64,000 nucleotides of DNA from Paenibacillus allorhizosphaerae (GCF_910594985.1 NZ_CAJVCE010000004.1:124001-188000); one strand, 5' to 3'. Shown: positions 29,145-38,896, numbered from the stretch's first letter. Notes: generated by a model not told the origin, from the letters alone. A program made the numbers and translations.

Positions 29145-29273
29145 GGTTTGCTCCCCCAATCCATTTTTACTGCTTTTCGGCTCGTTATCGTTATAGAAAG
29201 TATCATTAAAGAGGCTCATCGCTATTGTACCTTATCCTCCGGAGACCAGAAAACCGATTGTTTCATTGTAACC

Positions 29274-29304
29274 AAAAAATCCCGGCCTCGCTGGAGACCG
29301 GGAT
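29274..29304 (-). terminator. Terminator of the lutABC operon
   Basis: Minus-strand hairpin ATCCCGGTCTC / GAGGCCGGGAT followed by a T-run, about 65 bp after the lutC stop. Confidence 0.8.
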
Positions 29305-29369
29305 CGGGCTTCTGAATTTCTGCATCGAAACGGGGTACGGAATATGCTCTCCTTGCGCCAAGGTCCGTC

Positions 29370-30146
29370 TTACTTGATAATGACCGCGTACACTTTGCCG
29401 GGCCCATGGATGCCGATCGTCAAATCGTTCTCGATGTCGGCGCTTCGGCTCGGTCCGGTAATCAGGTTAAGCGAGGAAGCGTACTGCTCCGGGGATGCCT
29501 TGCCTGCGGTGATCTCCGCGAACGCTTCGCCCATGCGGTTTACGAGCTGGTCAGCCCGAAACACAGCGAACAATATTTCCGTCAACAGGCTGACGGAACG
29601 GCCGCGCTCCCGCGAGCATTGCAGCACAAGCGTCGCCGTGTTCGCTACCGCGAAGTCCGGCCATACGACGCCGAGCTGGCAGCGCTCCGTGCGCCTCAGC
29701 AGCTCGCTGCGCGCCGACCAATTCGAGCCGGGCTCGGCGGCAGCGGCAGCGGCGGCCTCGCCCTCGTCCTGCGGGATTTCCCGCCATGGCACGACTTCGA
29801 CCCCGGCGGCGGCGAGTGCAGCGTCGAGCCCGAGCGCCTGAAGTCCTTCGTGTTCCCAGCGGGACACTTGCTTCACACCGAGCTCGGCGGCCACTTCCTG
29901 CAGCCAGGCGCCGATACGCTCGCCGGCCTCGGCTTCTTCCACAACGAGAGCTTTGCCGGTCAGCGCGGTCCAGTTCTCAATGAATGATTCGATCTTCTCT
30001 TCCGTCGTACGTTCGATTTCCTTATAGAACTCCGGAGCCCCGCGGAACGAATGCGCCGGCGGTACGGGTGAAACGGCCTTGCGTCCCAAGCGGGACGACA
30101 AATTCGCAATGAACGCTTCCCGGCCTTGAATGGTCCCCTTAGTCAT
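29370..30146 (-). CDS. lutC: L-lactate utilisation protein LutC
   Basis: 258 residues from the ATG at 30146; a GTG at 30158 is also in frame. LUD-domain protein forming, with LutA and LutB, the iron-sulfur L-lactate oxidation complex described in Bacillus subtilis. Hallmarks are 'LGVVWPDFAVANTATLVLQCS' and the C-terminal 'LITGPSRSADIENDLTIGIHGPGKVYAVI'. A run of Ala (EAAAAAAAE) in the middle is unusual but in frame. Overlaps lutB by 8 bp. Confidence 0.92.
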   Translation of the reverse strand: MTKGTIQGREAFIANLSSRLGRKAVSPVPPAHSFRGAPEFYKEIERTTEEKIESFIENWTALTGKALVVEEAEAGERIGAWLQEVAAELGVKQVSRWEHEGLQALGLDAALAAAGVEVVPWREIPQDEGEAAAAAAAEPGSNWSARSELLRRTERCQLGVVWPDFAVANTATLVLQCSRERGRSVSLLTEILFAVFRADQLVNRMGEAFAEITAGKASPEQYASSLNLITGPSRSADIENDLTIGIHGPGKVYAVIIK

Positions 30147-31626
30147 GTCGATGCCCACCTTCCTGCGGCTCCATCGGCCGGGTCTGCTTCAATTCCTTTT
30201 GCAATTCCTCCCAACGGTCGCGGAACGAGCGCTTCGGCTTCATCGGCAGGAACCGCGACTGGGTCCAACCGGCACCGGGGCCGGGCGCTTTCGTAATGAA
30301 GCCTTTGCTGACAAAAGGCTTCATCGCATAGTAGGCGGACTTCGTCGCCAAACGGTACAGCGTGACGTTCCCGAACGTCGTCTGGAACGTCTTGAAGGCG
30401 GCGCGCTCCGCGAGCGGCGTCAGCCCGAGCCGCACTTTGCGCGCCCGCAGCTGCACGAGCATATCGTGCAGCGGGATTTTGACCGGGCATGCCTCATAGC
30501 ATGCCCCGCACAGGCTGGAAGCGTAGGACAGCTGTCCCGCTTCCTTCATGTCCTGCTGCAGCAGCGGCGTCAGCACGGCCCCGATCGGGCCGCTGTACAC
30601 GCTGCCGTAGGTGTGACCGCCCACGTGACGGTACACGGGGCACACGTTCAAGCACGCTGCACAGCGGATGCAGTGCAGCACTTCCTGGAAGACCGGGTCG
30701 CCGAGCTGCGCGGAACGTCCGTTGTCAAGGACGATCAGATGCAGCTCCTCCGGTCCGTCGAGCTCCCCTTCGCGGCGCGGTCCGGTAATCATCGACGTGT
30801 ACGTCGTCAGCTTCTGGCCCGTCGCGCTGCGCGCAAGCAGGTTAAGCACGACCTCGAGATCGTCGTAGGTCGGCACAAGCCGCTCCATGCCCATAATGAC
30901 GACGTGGCACTTCGGAATCGTGGACACCATCCGCCCGTTGCCCTCGTTGGAGACGAGGGTAATCGCGCCGGATTCCGCCACGCCGAAATTGCAGCCGGTC
31001 AGTCCGATGTCCGCTTCCAGAAAGTAATTGCGCAGCCGCTGCTTGGCATAGCCGGCCAGCACTTTCGTCTCCGGGACGAACGACTCGCCGGCTTCCTCGG
31101 AGAAAATATCGGCGATTTGCTGCTTGTTCTTATGAATCGCCGGGATGATCAGATGCGACGGCGTCTCTTTGGCGAGCTGAAGAATGTATTCGCCGAGGTC
31201 CGTCTCGATCGCTTCGATGCCCCGCTCCTCCAAATGATGATTGAGATGGATTTCCTCCGAAACCATCGACTTGCCCTTCGCCACAAGCTTAGCCCGGCGT
31301 TCTTCGGCGATCTCGAGGAACGTCTTCACCGCTTCGTCCCCGGTCTGGCAAAAGTGCACATGTCCTCCCGCTTTAGACACATTGTCCGTAAACTGGGTCA
31401 AATAGTAATCGAGGTTGTCTACGACGTGCTTGCGAATTTGCTTGCCCCGCTCGCGCCACTCTTCCCAATGGCCGAAGTCGTCCGACGCTTTCAGCTTGCC
31501 CGTCTTCAATTTATCGGTCGTAAATGCCACGGCTTTCCGCAAAAAATCGTTCGCCAGCGCTTCTTCCGTCCGCTTTTTCAGTCCGGTGCCGATCAGCTCT
31601 TTTTCACTTGCCGTGTTTCCGCTCAC
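30139..31626 (-). CDS. lutB: L-lactate utilisation iron-sulfur protein LutB
   Basis: 495 residues. An N-terminal LUD domain ('LTGCNFGVAESGAITLVSNEGNGR') is followed by a ferredoxin-like segment with 'CIRCAACLNVCPVYRHVGG' and 'CGACYEACPVKIPL', eight Cys for two [4Fe-4S] clusters. This is the electron-transfer subunit of lactate oxidation to pyruvate. Start GTG at 31626 lies inside the end of lutA, so coupled. Length agrees with characterised LutB. Confidence 0.94.
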   Translation of the reverse strand: MSGNTASEKELIGTGLKKRTEEALANDFLRKAVAFTTDKLKTGKLKASDDFGHWEEWRERGKQIRKHVVDNLDYYLTQFTDNVSKAGGHVHFCQTGDEAVKTFLEIAEERRAKLVAKGKSMVSEEIHLNHHLEERGIEAIETDLGEYILQLAKETPSHLIIPAIHKNKQQIADIFSEEAGESFVPETKVLAGYAKQRLRNYFLEADIGLTGCNFGVAESGAITLVSNEGNGRMVSTIPKCHVVIMGMERLVPTYDDLEVVLNLLARSATGQKLTTYTSMITGPRREGELDGPEELHLIVLDNGRSAQLGDPVFQEVLHCIRCAACLNVCPVYRHVGGHTYGSVYSGPIGAVLTPLLQQDMKEAGQLSYASSLCGACYEACPVKIPLHDMLVQLRARKVRLGLTPLAERAAFKTFQTTFGNVTLYRLATKSAYYAMKPFVSKGFITKAPGPGAGWTQSRFLPMKPKRSFRDRWEELQKELKQTRPMEPQEGGHRHD

Positions 31627-32353
31627 CGTTCTTCACTCCTTCCTCCAGCAGCTGGGCCAAATGCATGACGCGCACCGGCTTGTTTTCCTTGTTCAGACGC
31701 CCGCCGATGTTCATCAAACACCCCATATCAGTCCCGACCAATACGCCGGCATTCGTCGCGCATACGTTGGCGGCCTTCTCGCACACCATCGCCTCGGACA
31801 TATCAGCCATCTTCACCGCAAACGTACCGCCGAAGCCGCAGCAGTCTTCTTTTCGGGGCAAATCGATGAGCTCGAGCCCCTCGACATTCGCCATCAGCTC
31901 GCCGGGCTCCGTCTTGACGCCGAGGAGCCGCATCGCATGGCAAGACGGATGATAGGTCACCTTTTCCTGGAAAACGGCGCCCAAATCTTTGACGCCAAGC
32001 ACCCCGACGAGAAACTGCGAAAACTCGTACGTCTTCGCGATCAACCGCTCCGCCTTCGCCTTCCACTCCGGCTCGTTTTCGAACAGCTGCGGATAATAGT
32101 GATGCACCATGCCCGTACAGGAGCCGGAAGGCGACACGACGTAGTCGCTGTGGTCGAACGCGCGGATCAAATTGCGCGCCACCTCGCGCGCTTCGTCCTG
32201 GTAGCCGCTGTTATAGGCCGGCTGTCCGCAGCACGTTTGCAGCTCGGGAAAATCGACCTCGCACCCGTACCGGTGCAGCAGCCTGACAACGCTTTCGCCA
32301 ACCTCGGGATACATTTGGTCGGCCAGACAAGTAATGAACAGAGATACTCGCAT
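31604..32353 (-). CDS. lutA: L-lactate utilisation protein LutA
   Basis: 249 residues from the ATG at 32353; another ATG at 32368 is in frame, but GGAG lies between them at the right distance for 32353. Two CCG-type cysteine-rich motifs, 'LQTCCGQPAYNSGY' and 'EDCCGFGGTFAVK', as in the catalytic/heterodisulfide-reductase-like subunit of LutABC. First gene of the operon. A LutR-like GntR regulator is encoded at 35065-35781. Confidence 0.94.
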   Translation of the reverse strand: MRVSLFITCLADQMYPEVGESVVRLLHRYGCEVDFPELQTCCGQPAYNSGYQDEAREVARNLIRAFDHSDYVVSPSGSCTGMVHHYYPQLFENEPEWKAKAERLIAKTYEFSQFLVGVLGVKDLGAVFQEKVTYHPSCHAMRLLGVKTEPGELMANVEGLELIDLPRKEDCCGFGGTFAVKMADMSEAMVCEKAANVCATNAGVLVGTDMGCLMNIGGRLNKENKPVRVMHLAQLLEEGVKNGERKHGK

Positions 32354-32574
32354 AAACGATCGCTCCATTTTTTTAAAAGTTTGATTTCGTTACTTATCAG
32401 GTTATCAGATAAGTTGCTTTTTGAAAAGAGGCATCGCCCGCCTTTTTTCCGTGCATTCCACCGTTTTTGCAGCATAGGGTCTGTTTCCTTTTACCTTGCC
32501 ATTACGACAAAAAGAACCCGTGTCCTGTAACCCTGCAGGGACGAGTCCTATATGTTCCGCCGCATCAGTGCGGT

Positions 32575-33906
32575 TTACTTGCTATCGGCTTTCAGCTCAT
32601 TGATCTTCTTGTTAATCGATTCCTCTATCGTCCGCAGCCCGGTATTGACGTCGACTTCTCTGGTAAACACTTTGAGCAGAGGCGTCCATAGGTTGGCCTG
32701 TACGCTACCCGAGTATTTGGAAAACGGAGCCGGAGCCGCCGCATGGGACGGAATTGCCGCCTTCAAATTTTTTCCGGCCAACTCGGGTACGTCCGCGCCA
32801 AATACGTTATTTACCGCAGTATCCTTTAGCGCCGATATCGTTCCCGTTCGGGAAAGCATGGTCTGGAACTCGTTGGACAGCAAATATTCGATTACCCGGA
32901 ACGCTTCCTGATGATGCTGAGTGCTGGCCGTCAGTCCGATATAGGTTGCCGGCGATTGCGATCCTACCCCCGGCTTGGAGGAGAACGACGGAAGCGAGGC
33001 GTAGTCCATATCGAATAATTCCTTCGTTACGACAGCCGACGTAAACGTCGTCGCTTCCATGGCCGTAATCCCTTTTTCGCCGAAACGTTTCCAGTCCATA
33101 ATATCTTTTGCTTCCGGAGTGCCCACTTCGTTTCCGGATATTTGATAAAATCGCGCAAAATTGCGAATCAGCTCGCCCCACTGCGCCGTATTGACGCTAG
33201 CGCGCTCCGTCTTCGGATCGACCATCCCGAGGGACAACTGATTGTAATCGATGACATGCACCGAAAAATCAATCCCTCGGTACATCACGCCGTTATCCTG
33301 CCGCGTCATTTTTCGGGCAAGCTCATACACTTCATCCCATGTCATCCCGTCGCGCGGGGGAGCAACGCCGAACTTCTCAAATAAGTTTTTATTGTAGTGC
33401 AGGACCACGTTTCTCATCGCCAGGGGCAAACCCGTTATTCCCTTGTTAAAGGTGTCTTTCATCACTTGAATCGGTTCGGGATACAATCGGTTTTGGTCAA
33501 AATTGAATTGTTTGATCAAGGCGGACATATCGTAGGCTAGGCCGAATTCGGCTAAATCCCGGGGGTATGCAACCGGATCGCTGTAAAAAATATCGATCGG
33601 CAGGCCCGCCGCAACGATATCGGCCGCTTTCATATTGCTGTACACTTTGAAGCTGAGATGAGGGTACTTTTTTTGGATATACTTTCCGTAGGTATCCATA
33701 AATCCTTGCTCCGACACGTAACGGCCGCCATAAATTTGCAGCTCGACCGGCTCCAACGTTTCTTTCGCAGGCAACGGGTTTTGGGTCTCCGTCTTGGAAG
33801 ATTTGTCTTTCGCAACGTCGCTGCCCGTCGAACATGCCGGTACGATACCGGCCGCAACTAGCAATACCATGAGCCGTACCGTGAACCGTCCTTTTCCGTC
33901 CTTCAT
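32575..33906 (-). CDS. Extracellular sugar-binding lipoprotein (ABC solute-binding family 1)
   Basis: 443 residues from the ATG at 33906. Signal peptide with lipobox ('LLVAAGIVPACS') places it on the outer face of the membrane. The mature part has the usual family features: 'YIQKKYPHLSFKVYS' near the start, 'DIFYSDPVAYPRDLAEFGLAYDMS', and 'WDEVYELARKMTRQDNG'. No permease genes accompany it, and an AraC regulator is transcribed divergently. The ligand, presumably an oligosaccharide, is not known. Confidence 0.85.
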   Translation of the reverse strand: MKDGKGRFTVRLMVLLVAAGIVPACSTGSDVAKDKSSKTETQNPLPAKETLEPVELQIYGGRYVSEQGFMDTYGKYIQKKYPHLSFKVYSNMKAADIVAAGLPIDIFYSDPVAYPRDLAEFGLAYDMSALIKQFNFDQNRLYPEPIQVMKDTFNKGITGLPLAMRNVVLHYNKNLFEKFGVAPPRDGMTWDEVYELARKMTRQDNGVMYRGIDFSVHVIDYNQLSLGMVDPKTERASVNTAQWGELIRNFARFYQISGNEVGTPEAKDIMDWKRFGEKGITAMEATTFTSAVVTKELFDMDYASLPSFSSKPGVGSQSPATYIGLTASTQHHQEAFRVIEYLLSNEFQTMLSRTGTISALKDTAVNNVFGADVPELAGKNLKAAIPSHAAAPAPFSKYSGSVQANLWTPLLKVFTREVDVNTGLRTIEESINKKINELKADSK

Positions 33907-34187
33907 CCGCCAATGCCCCCTATTAACAAAAAACTTACTCACGCGTGCAATCTGCACTCTTTTCAAGCTAGAACAAGCCTGAACCTATGGAGTCTGACTT
34001 TTTGCAATTCCTGGTATCGTATGGGCGTTCTCCGATGATTGTAGACGCTTTTAAAATTTATTATAGTAGGGATGAGCGAAGCGATCGTCGCATTTTATTG
34101 GTTGGATGTTCGATTTTTTTGAGATTCAGAAAATTTCACTTCAAGCTTTTCTTACATTGGGATGCCACCTAAGGGAGGGAAAAAGCG

Positions 34188-35060
34188 GTGTCGCGTTTTC
34201 TTGAATTCCAAGATGCCTTGACGCTCAAAAAATTCGGCAAAGACGATCTGCCCTTTTATGTCATCATCAGCAGGTTAACGAAAAATTACAGGCTTCATTA
34301 CCACAACTTTGCCGAGCTGTCGCTTGTTATCGAAGGAACCGGAGAGGAAAGACTGAACGGGAAAAGCCATGCTTTGCAGCGGGGTACCGTATCGTTTCTG
34401 CTTCCGAACCACATGCATGAAATCGTGATTCCGCCGGGAACGGCGCTTGCAAAATATTGTTGTATGTTTGATTTGAATATTGTATTGTCGGACGGCTGCG
34501 ATCCGATCGTTCGCAATCAAATTTTAAAGATCGGCAGCGAGCTTCCGTCGCACTACGATTTGAGTGGAGAACAGCTGAACTATTTTTCCAAGCTGATGGA
34601 AGATACGTTCAAGGAGTACAACTCCGACCAGCTCGGTAAAAATACGATCATTAAGTCAAAGCTTTCGGAAGCTTGCGTCTTTTTGCTGCGTACGGTTCAC
34701 AGCCAAGGCCCATCCGATCCCGGCATAAGCCCGGGTAGACCGGGCATCGTCATGGACATGCTGAAATATATACACCGGCATTACAACGAACCTTTGTCAT
34801 TATCCAAACTTTCGGAAACGATGGATCGAAATGCGAGTTATTTAAGCAGTTTATTCAAACGTCATGTCGGACAGTCTTTCGTCGGATACATGCATGCGCT
34901 CCGGATCGGGCGGGCCGCCAGCTTGCTGTCTGCAACCACCATGTCCGTGTCAGAAGTGGCGCTTGAGGTCGGATTTGACAACTTCCGCACCTTCTCCAAA
35001 GTATTCAAGGAAGTAAAAGGGCTGACTCCACAGGAATTTCGGCGTCAATCGGAGCAATGA
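34188..35060 (+). CDS. AraC-family transcriptional regulator (cupin + HTH), divergent to binding lipoprotein
   Basis: 290 residues from GTG at 34188 (GGGAGGG ribosome binding site). N-terminal sugar-sensing cupin ('HYHNFAELSLVIEGTGEERLNG', 'PNHMHEIVIPPGT') and C-terminal double helix-turn-helix (about 190-288, 'ALEVGFDNFRTFSKVFKEVKGLTPQEF'). About 280 bp divergent from the solute-binding protein gene, so it probably controls that gene in response to a sugar. Convergent with the GntR gene, stops 4 bp apart. Confidence 0.88.
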   Translation: MSRFLEFQDALTLKKFGKDDLPFYVIISRLTKNYRLHYHNFAELSLVIEGTGEERLNGKSHALQRGTVSFLLPNHMHEIVIPPGTALAKYCCMFDLNIVLSDGCDPIVRNQILKIGSELPSHYDLSGEQLNYFSKLMEDTFKEYNSDQLGKNTIIKSKLSEACVFLLRTVHSQGPSDPGISPGRPGIVMDMLKYIHRHYNEPLSLSKLSETMDRNASYLSSLFKRHVGQSFVGYMHALRIGRAASLLSATTMSVSEVALEVGFDNFRTFSKVFKEVKGLTPQEFRRQSEQ

Positions 35061-35064
35061 CGCC

Positions 35065-35781
35065 CTATTGCTTCAAATATTGCATCAGCACCTGTTCGAC
35101 ATGGAACAGATGGCTGCGCATTTGTTCTTGCGCCGCATCCGGATCCTGCCGCCGGATCGCTTCATATACGGCCAAATGCTCCTGCCACAGCCGGTGCGAA
35201 ACGGTGCGGCTTGCGTACATTTGCAGCCGCCTCGTCTCACGGATGGCCGTCTGCATTTGCGAGGAAATGGAATCGATCATCCGCATCATGATCGAATTGT
35301 GGGTTGCCTGCGCCAGCACGAGATGGAACTCAATGTCCGACCGCTCCCCTTCCACCTCGTCGCCCAGATGCTCCTCCATCCGTTTCAGCACGGCCTCGAA
35401 TTTGCGCAAATCGTCTTCCGTCCGCTTCTCCGCCGCCAAAGCGGCGTTCGAAATTTCGAGCGCCTTCCGTGCTTCGATCAGCTCGATCACCGTCTCCCGG
35501 TTCATGAGCAGCGCATTAAATTCGGGCAGCTCCACGTCCTGCGAGTCGATGCTGCGCACGTAGCTGCCTTCCCCTTGACGGCTCTCCACGAGCCCCATCG
35601 CCTTCAACCCGCTGAGCGCTTCGCGGACCGTGGAGCGCCCTACCTGAAACCGCTCGGACAGTTCCTTGGTGGAAGGCAGCTTTTCCCCGGGCTTCAGTTC
35701 TCCCGCGACGATCCGTTCTTTGAGTTGATCCGCAATCACTTCATGTATTTTGCGCGGCGCCGCAATTTTCTGAATGTCCAA
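35065..35781 (-). CDS. GntR/FadR-family regulator, LutR-like
   Basis: 238 residues from TTG at 35781, the first start before the winged helix and about 9 bp after GGGGGA. N-terminal GntR domain ('LKPGEKLPSTKELSERFQVGRSTVREALSGLKAMGLVES'), C-terminal FCD effector domain ('EARKALEISNAALAAEKRT', 'FHLVLAQATHNSIMMRMI', 'EHLAVYEAIRRQDPDAA') with the His/Asp ligands for small carboxylates. LutR of Bacillus, which represses lutABC, has this architecture. It lies 2.7 kb upstream of lutA on the same strand. The LutR role is inferred from context. Confidence 0.8.
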   Translation of the reverse strand: MDIQKIAAPRKIHEVIADQLKERIVAGELKPGEKLPSTKELSERFQVGRSTVREALSGLKAMGLVESRQGEGSYVRSIDSQDVELPEFNALLMNRETVIELIEARKALEISNAALAAEKRTEDDLRKFEAVLKRMEEHLGDEVEGERSDIEFHLVLAQATHNSIMMRMIDSISSQMQTAIRETRRLQMYASRTVSHRLWQEHLAVYEAIRRQDPDAAQEQMRSHLFHVEQVLMQYLKQ

Positions 35782-35855
35782 CCGCTCTCGTCCCCCGTTC
35801 GGCAAATGTTTGTTATCCCCATTATACCCGCTTTCCTGCACAGCACAACGCAGGC

Positions 35856-36728
35856 TCACACATAGCCGCTCGCCGCGTGACGGTATACGCCGGGACTCGC
35901 GCCGACCGTTTTGCGGAATAGGCGAATAAAATAATTGTAATCGGCGTAGCCGACCTGTGCGGCCACCGCCTGCACAGGCAGTCCCGTTTGACGGAGGAGC
36001 CGCTTCGCTTCCTCCATCCGGATGACGTGGTGATACTGCAGCGGGCTTAGCCCCGTATGCTTCCGCAAGCACCGGGCCGCATAATCGACGTCAAAATGAA
36101 GCGCCTCCGCCATTCGTTCCGCCCGGTACGGCTCGGCGAGCCGCGATTCCAAATACCGTTTCACCTGATCGGCTACGGCAAGTGACCGGCTCCCCCTTCG
36201 GTTTCCGCGAAGTCCCGATTGCAGCTGCGTCAGCAGCTTCCCGAGCAGAACCTGCAAATCAATCGCATGCTCCATCGTAAGCGAGCTCCGCAAACGCAGC
36301 ATCTCCTCCAGCATCGGCAGGAGCGGATTCAATTCGACCGGGCCGTGCTTCGGCAGGTACAAATATTGGTCGACCGGACTTTGGTCGGAATCGGTGCCTT
36401 GTCGCACAACCGCCGACCAAGCGACGGACTTCTCCGGCAATCGCTGAACGGCGGGACTGTGGGAAAAGTGCAGCCAGTAAATTTCCGTCGGTTCCGTGCA
36501 AGGCCGGTAGCCGATATGGGCGCGCCCCGGCTCCAGGAGCAGCATGCCGCTCCCGGAAATCTCATACTCTTGGTCTTCCTCCGACATATACAACGTGCCG
36601 CTGCATACGATTAACAGATCATATACATCAAACGTTCGGGGAAAATGGCGCATCCCGGGCCTCCACACCGAATGGCCAGCCGTCAAAAACTGCGGCAGCG
36701 GCGGGATGAGAAGCTGCAAACAATCCAA
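35856..36728 (-). CDS. AraC-family transcriptional regulator, divergent to GH151-like gene
   Basis: 290 residues, TTG start 7 bp after AGGAGGGG. N-terminal cupin ('PRTFDVYDLLIVCSGTLYMSEEDQEYEISGSGMLLLEPGRAHIGY') and C-terminal AraC double helix-turn-helix (about 190-285, 'AAQVGYADYNYFIRLFRKTVGASPGVY'). Transcribed away from the glycosidase at 36908, with a shared 180-bp intergenic region, so it is the likely activator of that gene. Confidence 0.88.
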   Translation of the reverse strand: MDCLQLLIPPLPQFLTAGHSVWRPGMRHFPRTFDVYDLLIVCSGTLYMSEEDQEYEISGSGMLLLEPGRAHIGYRPCTEPTEIYWLHFSHSPAVQRLPEKSVAWSAVVRQGTDSDQSPVDQYLYLPKHGPVELNPLLPMLEEMLRLRSSLTMEHAIDLQVLLGKLLTQLQSGLRGNRRGSRSLAVADQVKRYLESRLAEPYRAERMAEALHFDVDYAARCLRKHTGLSPLQYHHVIRMEEAKRLLRQTGLPVQAVAAQVGYADYNYFIRLFRKTVGASPGVYRHAASGYV

Positions 36729-36907
36729 GGGTGAACCCCTCCTGTCACCGATTGTGCTTTTACCTCATTGTACATGCCCGCCCCCATGCGAGCAATGATC
36801 GATATAGTCGGAAATGTGCTACTTTCAGTCGGTCGTTCCCCTATAGCCCGTACCGAAAGCGCTTTATGCTGAAAGGGAACCTATTCGCCCAAAAAGGAGT
36901 GTGCTCC

Positions 36908-38884
36908 ATGCGTTTCCGCCAAGTACATCTCGATTTCCATACGTCCGAAGCCATCCCCGGTATCGGCTCCCGCTTCGATAAGAAGCAATTTCTAGCGATG
37001 CTGCAGCTCGGACATGTCGATTCGATCACCGTCTTTTCCAAATGCCACCACGGCTGGGCGTACCATCCGACGAAAGCGAACGAAATGCATCCCGGCCTCG
37101 GCTTCGATCTGCTCGGCGCCATGATTGAGGCCGCCCATGAAATCGGCGTCAAAACGCCGGTATACATATCCGCGGGACTCGACGAGAAGCTGGCGCGACG
37201 CCATCCCGAATGGCTTCTCCGGGACTCGGGCGACAACACCAACTGGGTGGACGGTTTTATGAAGCCCGGCTATCACCAGTTTTGCTTGAACTCCCCTTAC
37301 CTGGACATTTTGATCGCCCAGATCGAAGAGGTCGCTCGCGCGTATGACGCCGACGGTATTTTTCTCGACATTGTAGGGGTGCGCAAATGTTATTGCCATA
37401 CGTGCGTGGCCGAACTTCGTTCCGAAGGCAAAGATCCGCGGGATACGGCGGCCGTACTCGCGCTCGGCGAACGCACCTACGCGAATTATACCCGCCGGGT
37501 ACGCGAAGCGATCGACGCGATCAAGCCGGGGCTGCCGGTATTCCATAACGGCGGGCATATTCGCAGGGGACGTCGAGATCTGGCGCAAATGAATTCGCAT
37601 CTGGAGCTCGAATCGCTGCCGACGGGCGGATGGGGCTACGACCATTTTCCGCTGTCGGCACGCTACGCGCAGGGGCTAGGAATGCCGTATCTCGGCATGA
37701 CCGGCAAGTTTCACACCACTTGGGGCGAATTCGGCGGCTACAAGCACCCGAATGCGCTCCGCTACGAGACGGCGCTGAGCATCGCTAACGGCGCCCGCTG
37801 TTCCATCGGCGACCAGCTGCATCCGGAAGGCGCGATGGACCCGGCTACGTACGAGCTGATTGGGGCCGCTTACCGCGAAGTGGAACGGAAAGAGCCATGG
37901 TGCGCCGGAGTCGAAAGCGTAGCCGATGTGGCGCTGATCAGCGTGGAAGCCGTCTTGTCGGCGGCGGAAGAGAAACGGGAAGACCGTGCGGGAGGTTCCG
38001 ACGCCGGAGCGGTACGGATGCTGCTCGAAGGAAAAATATTGTTCGATGTTGTTGATAAGGAAAGCGATCTGACGCCTTACAAAGCGGTCATTTTGCCGGA
38101 CCGCATCCAGCTCTCGGATGAGCTTGCGGCCAAGTTGAACGCTTATCTCCGCCAAGGCGGCAAGCTGCTCGCGACCGGACGCTCCGGCTTGAACGAATCG
38201 GGCACCGAATTCGCCGTCGACCTCGGCGTCAAGTATATCGGCGAAAGCCCGTACAAGCCCGACTATTTCCGCCCGGGATTTGAACTCGGCAGCTGGAACA
38301 GCCCGGCCTCCTTCGTCTTTTACTCGCAAGGCCAACAGGTGGAACTTGCCGGCGGCAGCGAGCTCGGTTACCGGGAGTACCCGTATTTCAACCGGGACGT
38401 CTTTACGTTCTGCTCGCACCAACATACGCCGAGCACGGGCAAACATAACGGACCCGGCATGGTGGAGAACGAGCGCGGCATCTATTTCGCGTGGAACGTA
38501 TTCGAAGACTACGCAACGAAAGGGAGCCTGGCCCTCAAAGAGACGGTGCTGTATGCGCTGAACCGGCTGCTTGCGAATCGCAAGACGCTGGAGACAAGCT
38601 TGCCGGCGCAAGGCATCGTGACGCTGATGAAGCAGCCTGCGGAGTCCCGCTACGTGAACCATCTGCTGTATGCGTCGCCCGTCAAACGCGGCAGCGGCAT
38701 CGAGGTAATCGAAGACCTGCTCCCCGTGCCGGATACGAAGGTGACGCTAAGGCTGCAGGAACGGGTGAAACGCGTCTATTTGGCCCCTCAGCAGCAGGAG
38801 CTTCCGTTCGAGCAAGACGGTACGACCGTGCGCTTCGAGGTCCCCTCCTTCCAGTGCCATCAAATGGTCGTGCTGGACGTGTAA
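36908..38884 (+). CDS. GH151-like glycoside hydrolase (candidate alpha-L-fucosidase)
   Basis: 658 residues from the ATG at 36908, 7 bp after AAAGGAG. TIM-barrel N-terminal half ('QVHLDFHTSEAIPGIG', 'YDADGIFLDIVG', 'VFHNGGHIRRGRRDLAQMNSHLELESLPTGGWGYDHFP') followed by a beta-galactosidase-trimerisation-like domain (about 390-560, 'YKAVILPDRIQLSDELAAKLNAYLRQGGKLLATG') and a small beta domain. This is the plan of family GH151, whose members include a Paenibacillus alpha-L-fucosidase. No signal peptide, so it acts on imported oligosaccharides. GH151 membership is from recalled sequence resemblance. Confidence 0.65.
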   Translation: MRFRQVHLDFHTSEAIPGIGSRFDKKQFLAMLQLGHVDSITVFSKCHHGWAYHPTKANEMHPGLGFDLLGAMIEAAHEIGVKTPVYISAGLDEKLARRHPEWLLRDSGDNTNWVDGFMKPGYHQFCLNSPYLDILIAQIEEVARAYDADGIFLDIVGVRKCYCHTCVAELRSEGKDPRDTAAVLALGERTYANYTRRVREAIDAIKPGLPVFHNGGHIRRGRRDLAQMNSHLELESLPTGGWGYDHFPLSARYAQGLGMPYLGMTGKFHTTWGEFGGYKHPNALRYETALSIANGARCSIGDQLHPEGAMDPATYELIGAAYREVERKEPWCAGVESVADVALISVEAVLSAAEEKREDRAGGSDAGAVRMLLEGKILFDVVDKESDLTPYKAVILPDRIQLSDELAAKLNAYLRQGGKLLATGRSGLNESGTEFAVDLGVKYIGESPYKPDYFRPGFELGSWNSPASFVFYSQGQQVELAGGSELGYREYPYFNRDVFTFCSHQHTPSTGKHNGPGMVENERGIYFAWNVFEDYATKGSLALKETVLYALNRLLANRKTLETSLPAQGIVTLMKQPAESRYVNHLLYASPVKRGSGIEVIEDLLPVPDTKVTLRLQERVKRVYLAPQQQELPFEQDGTTVRFEVPSFQCHQMVVLDV

Positions 38885-38896
38885 TGCCGTAAGATG

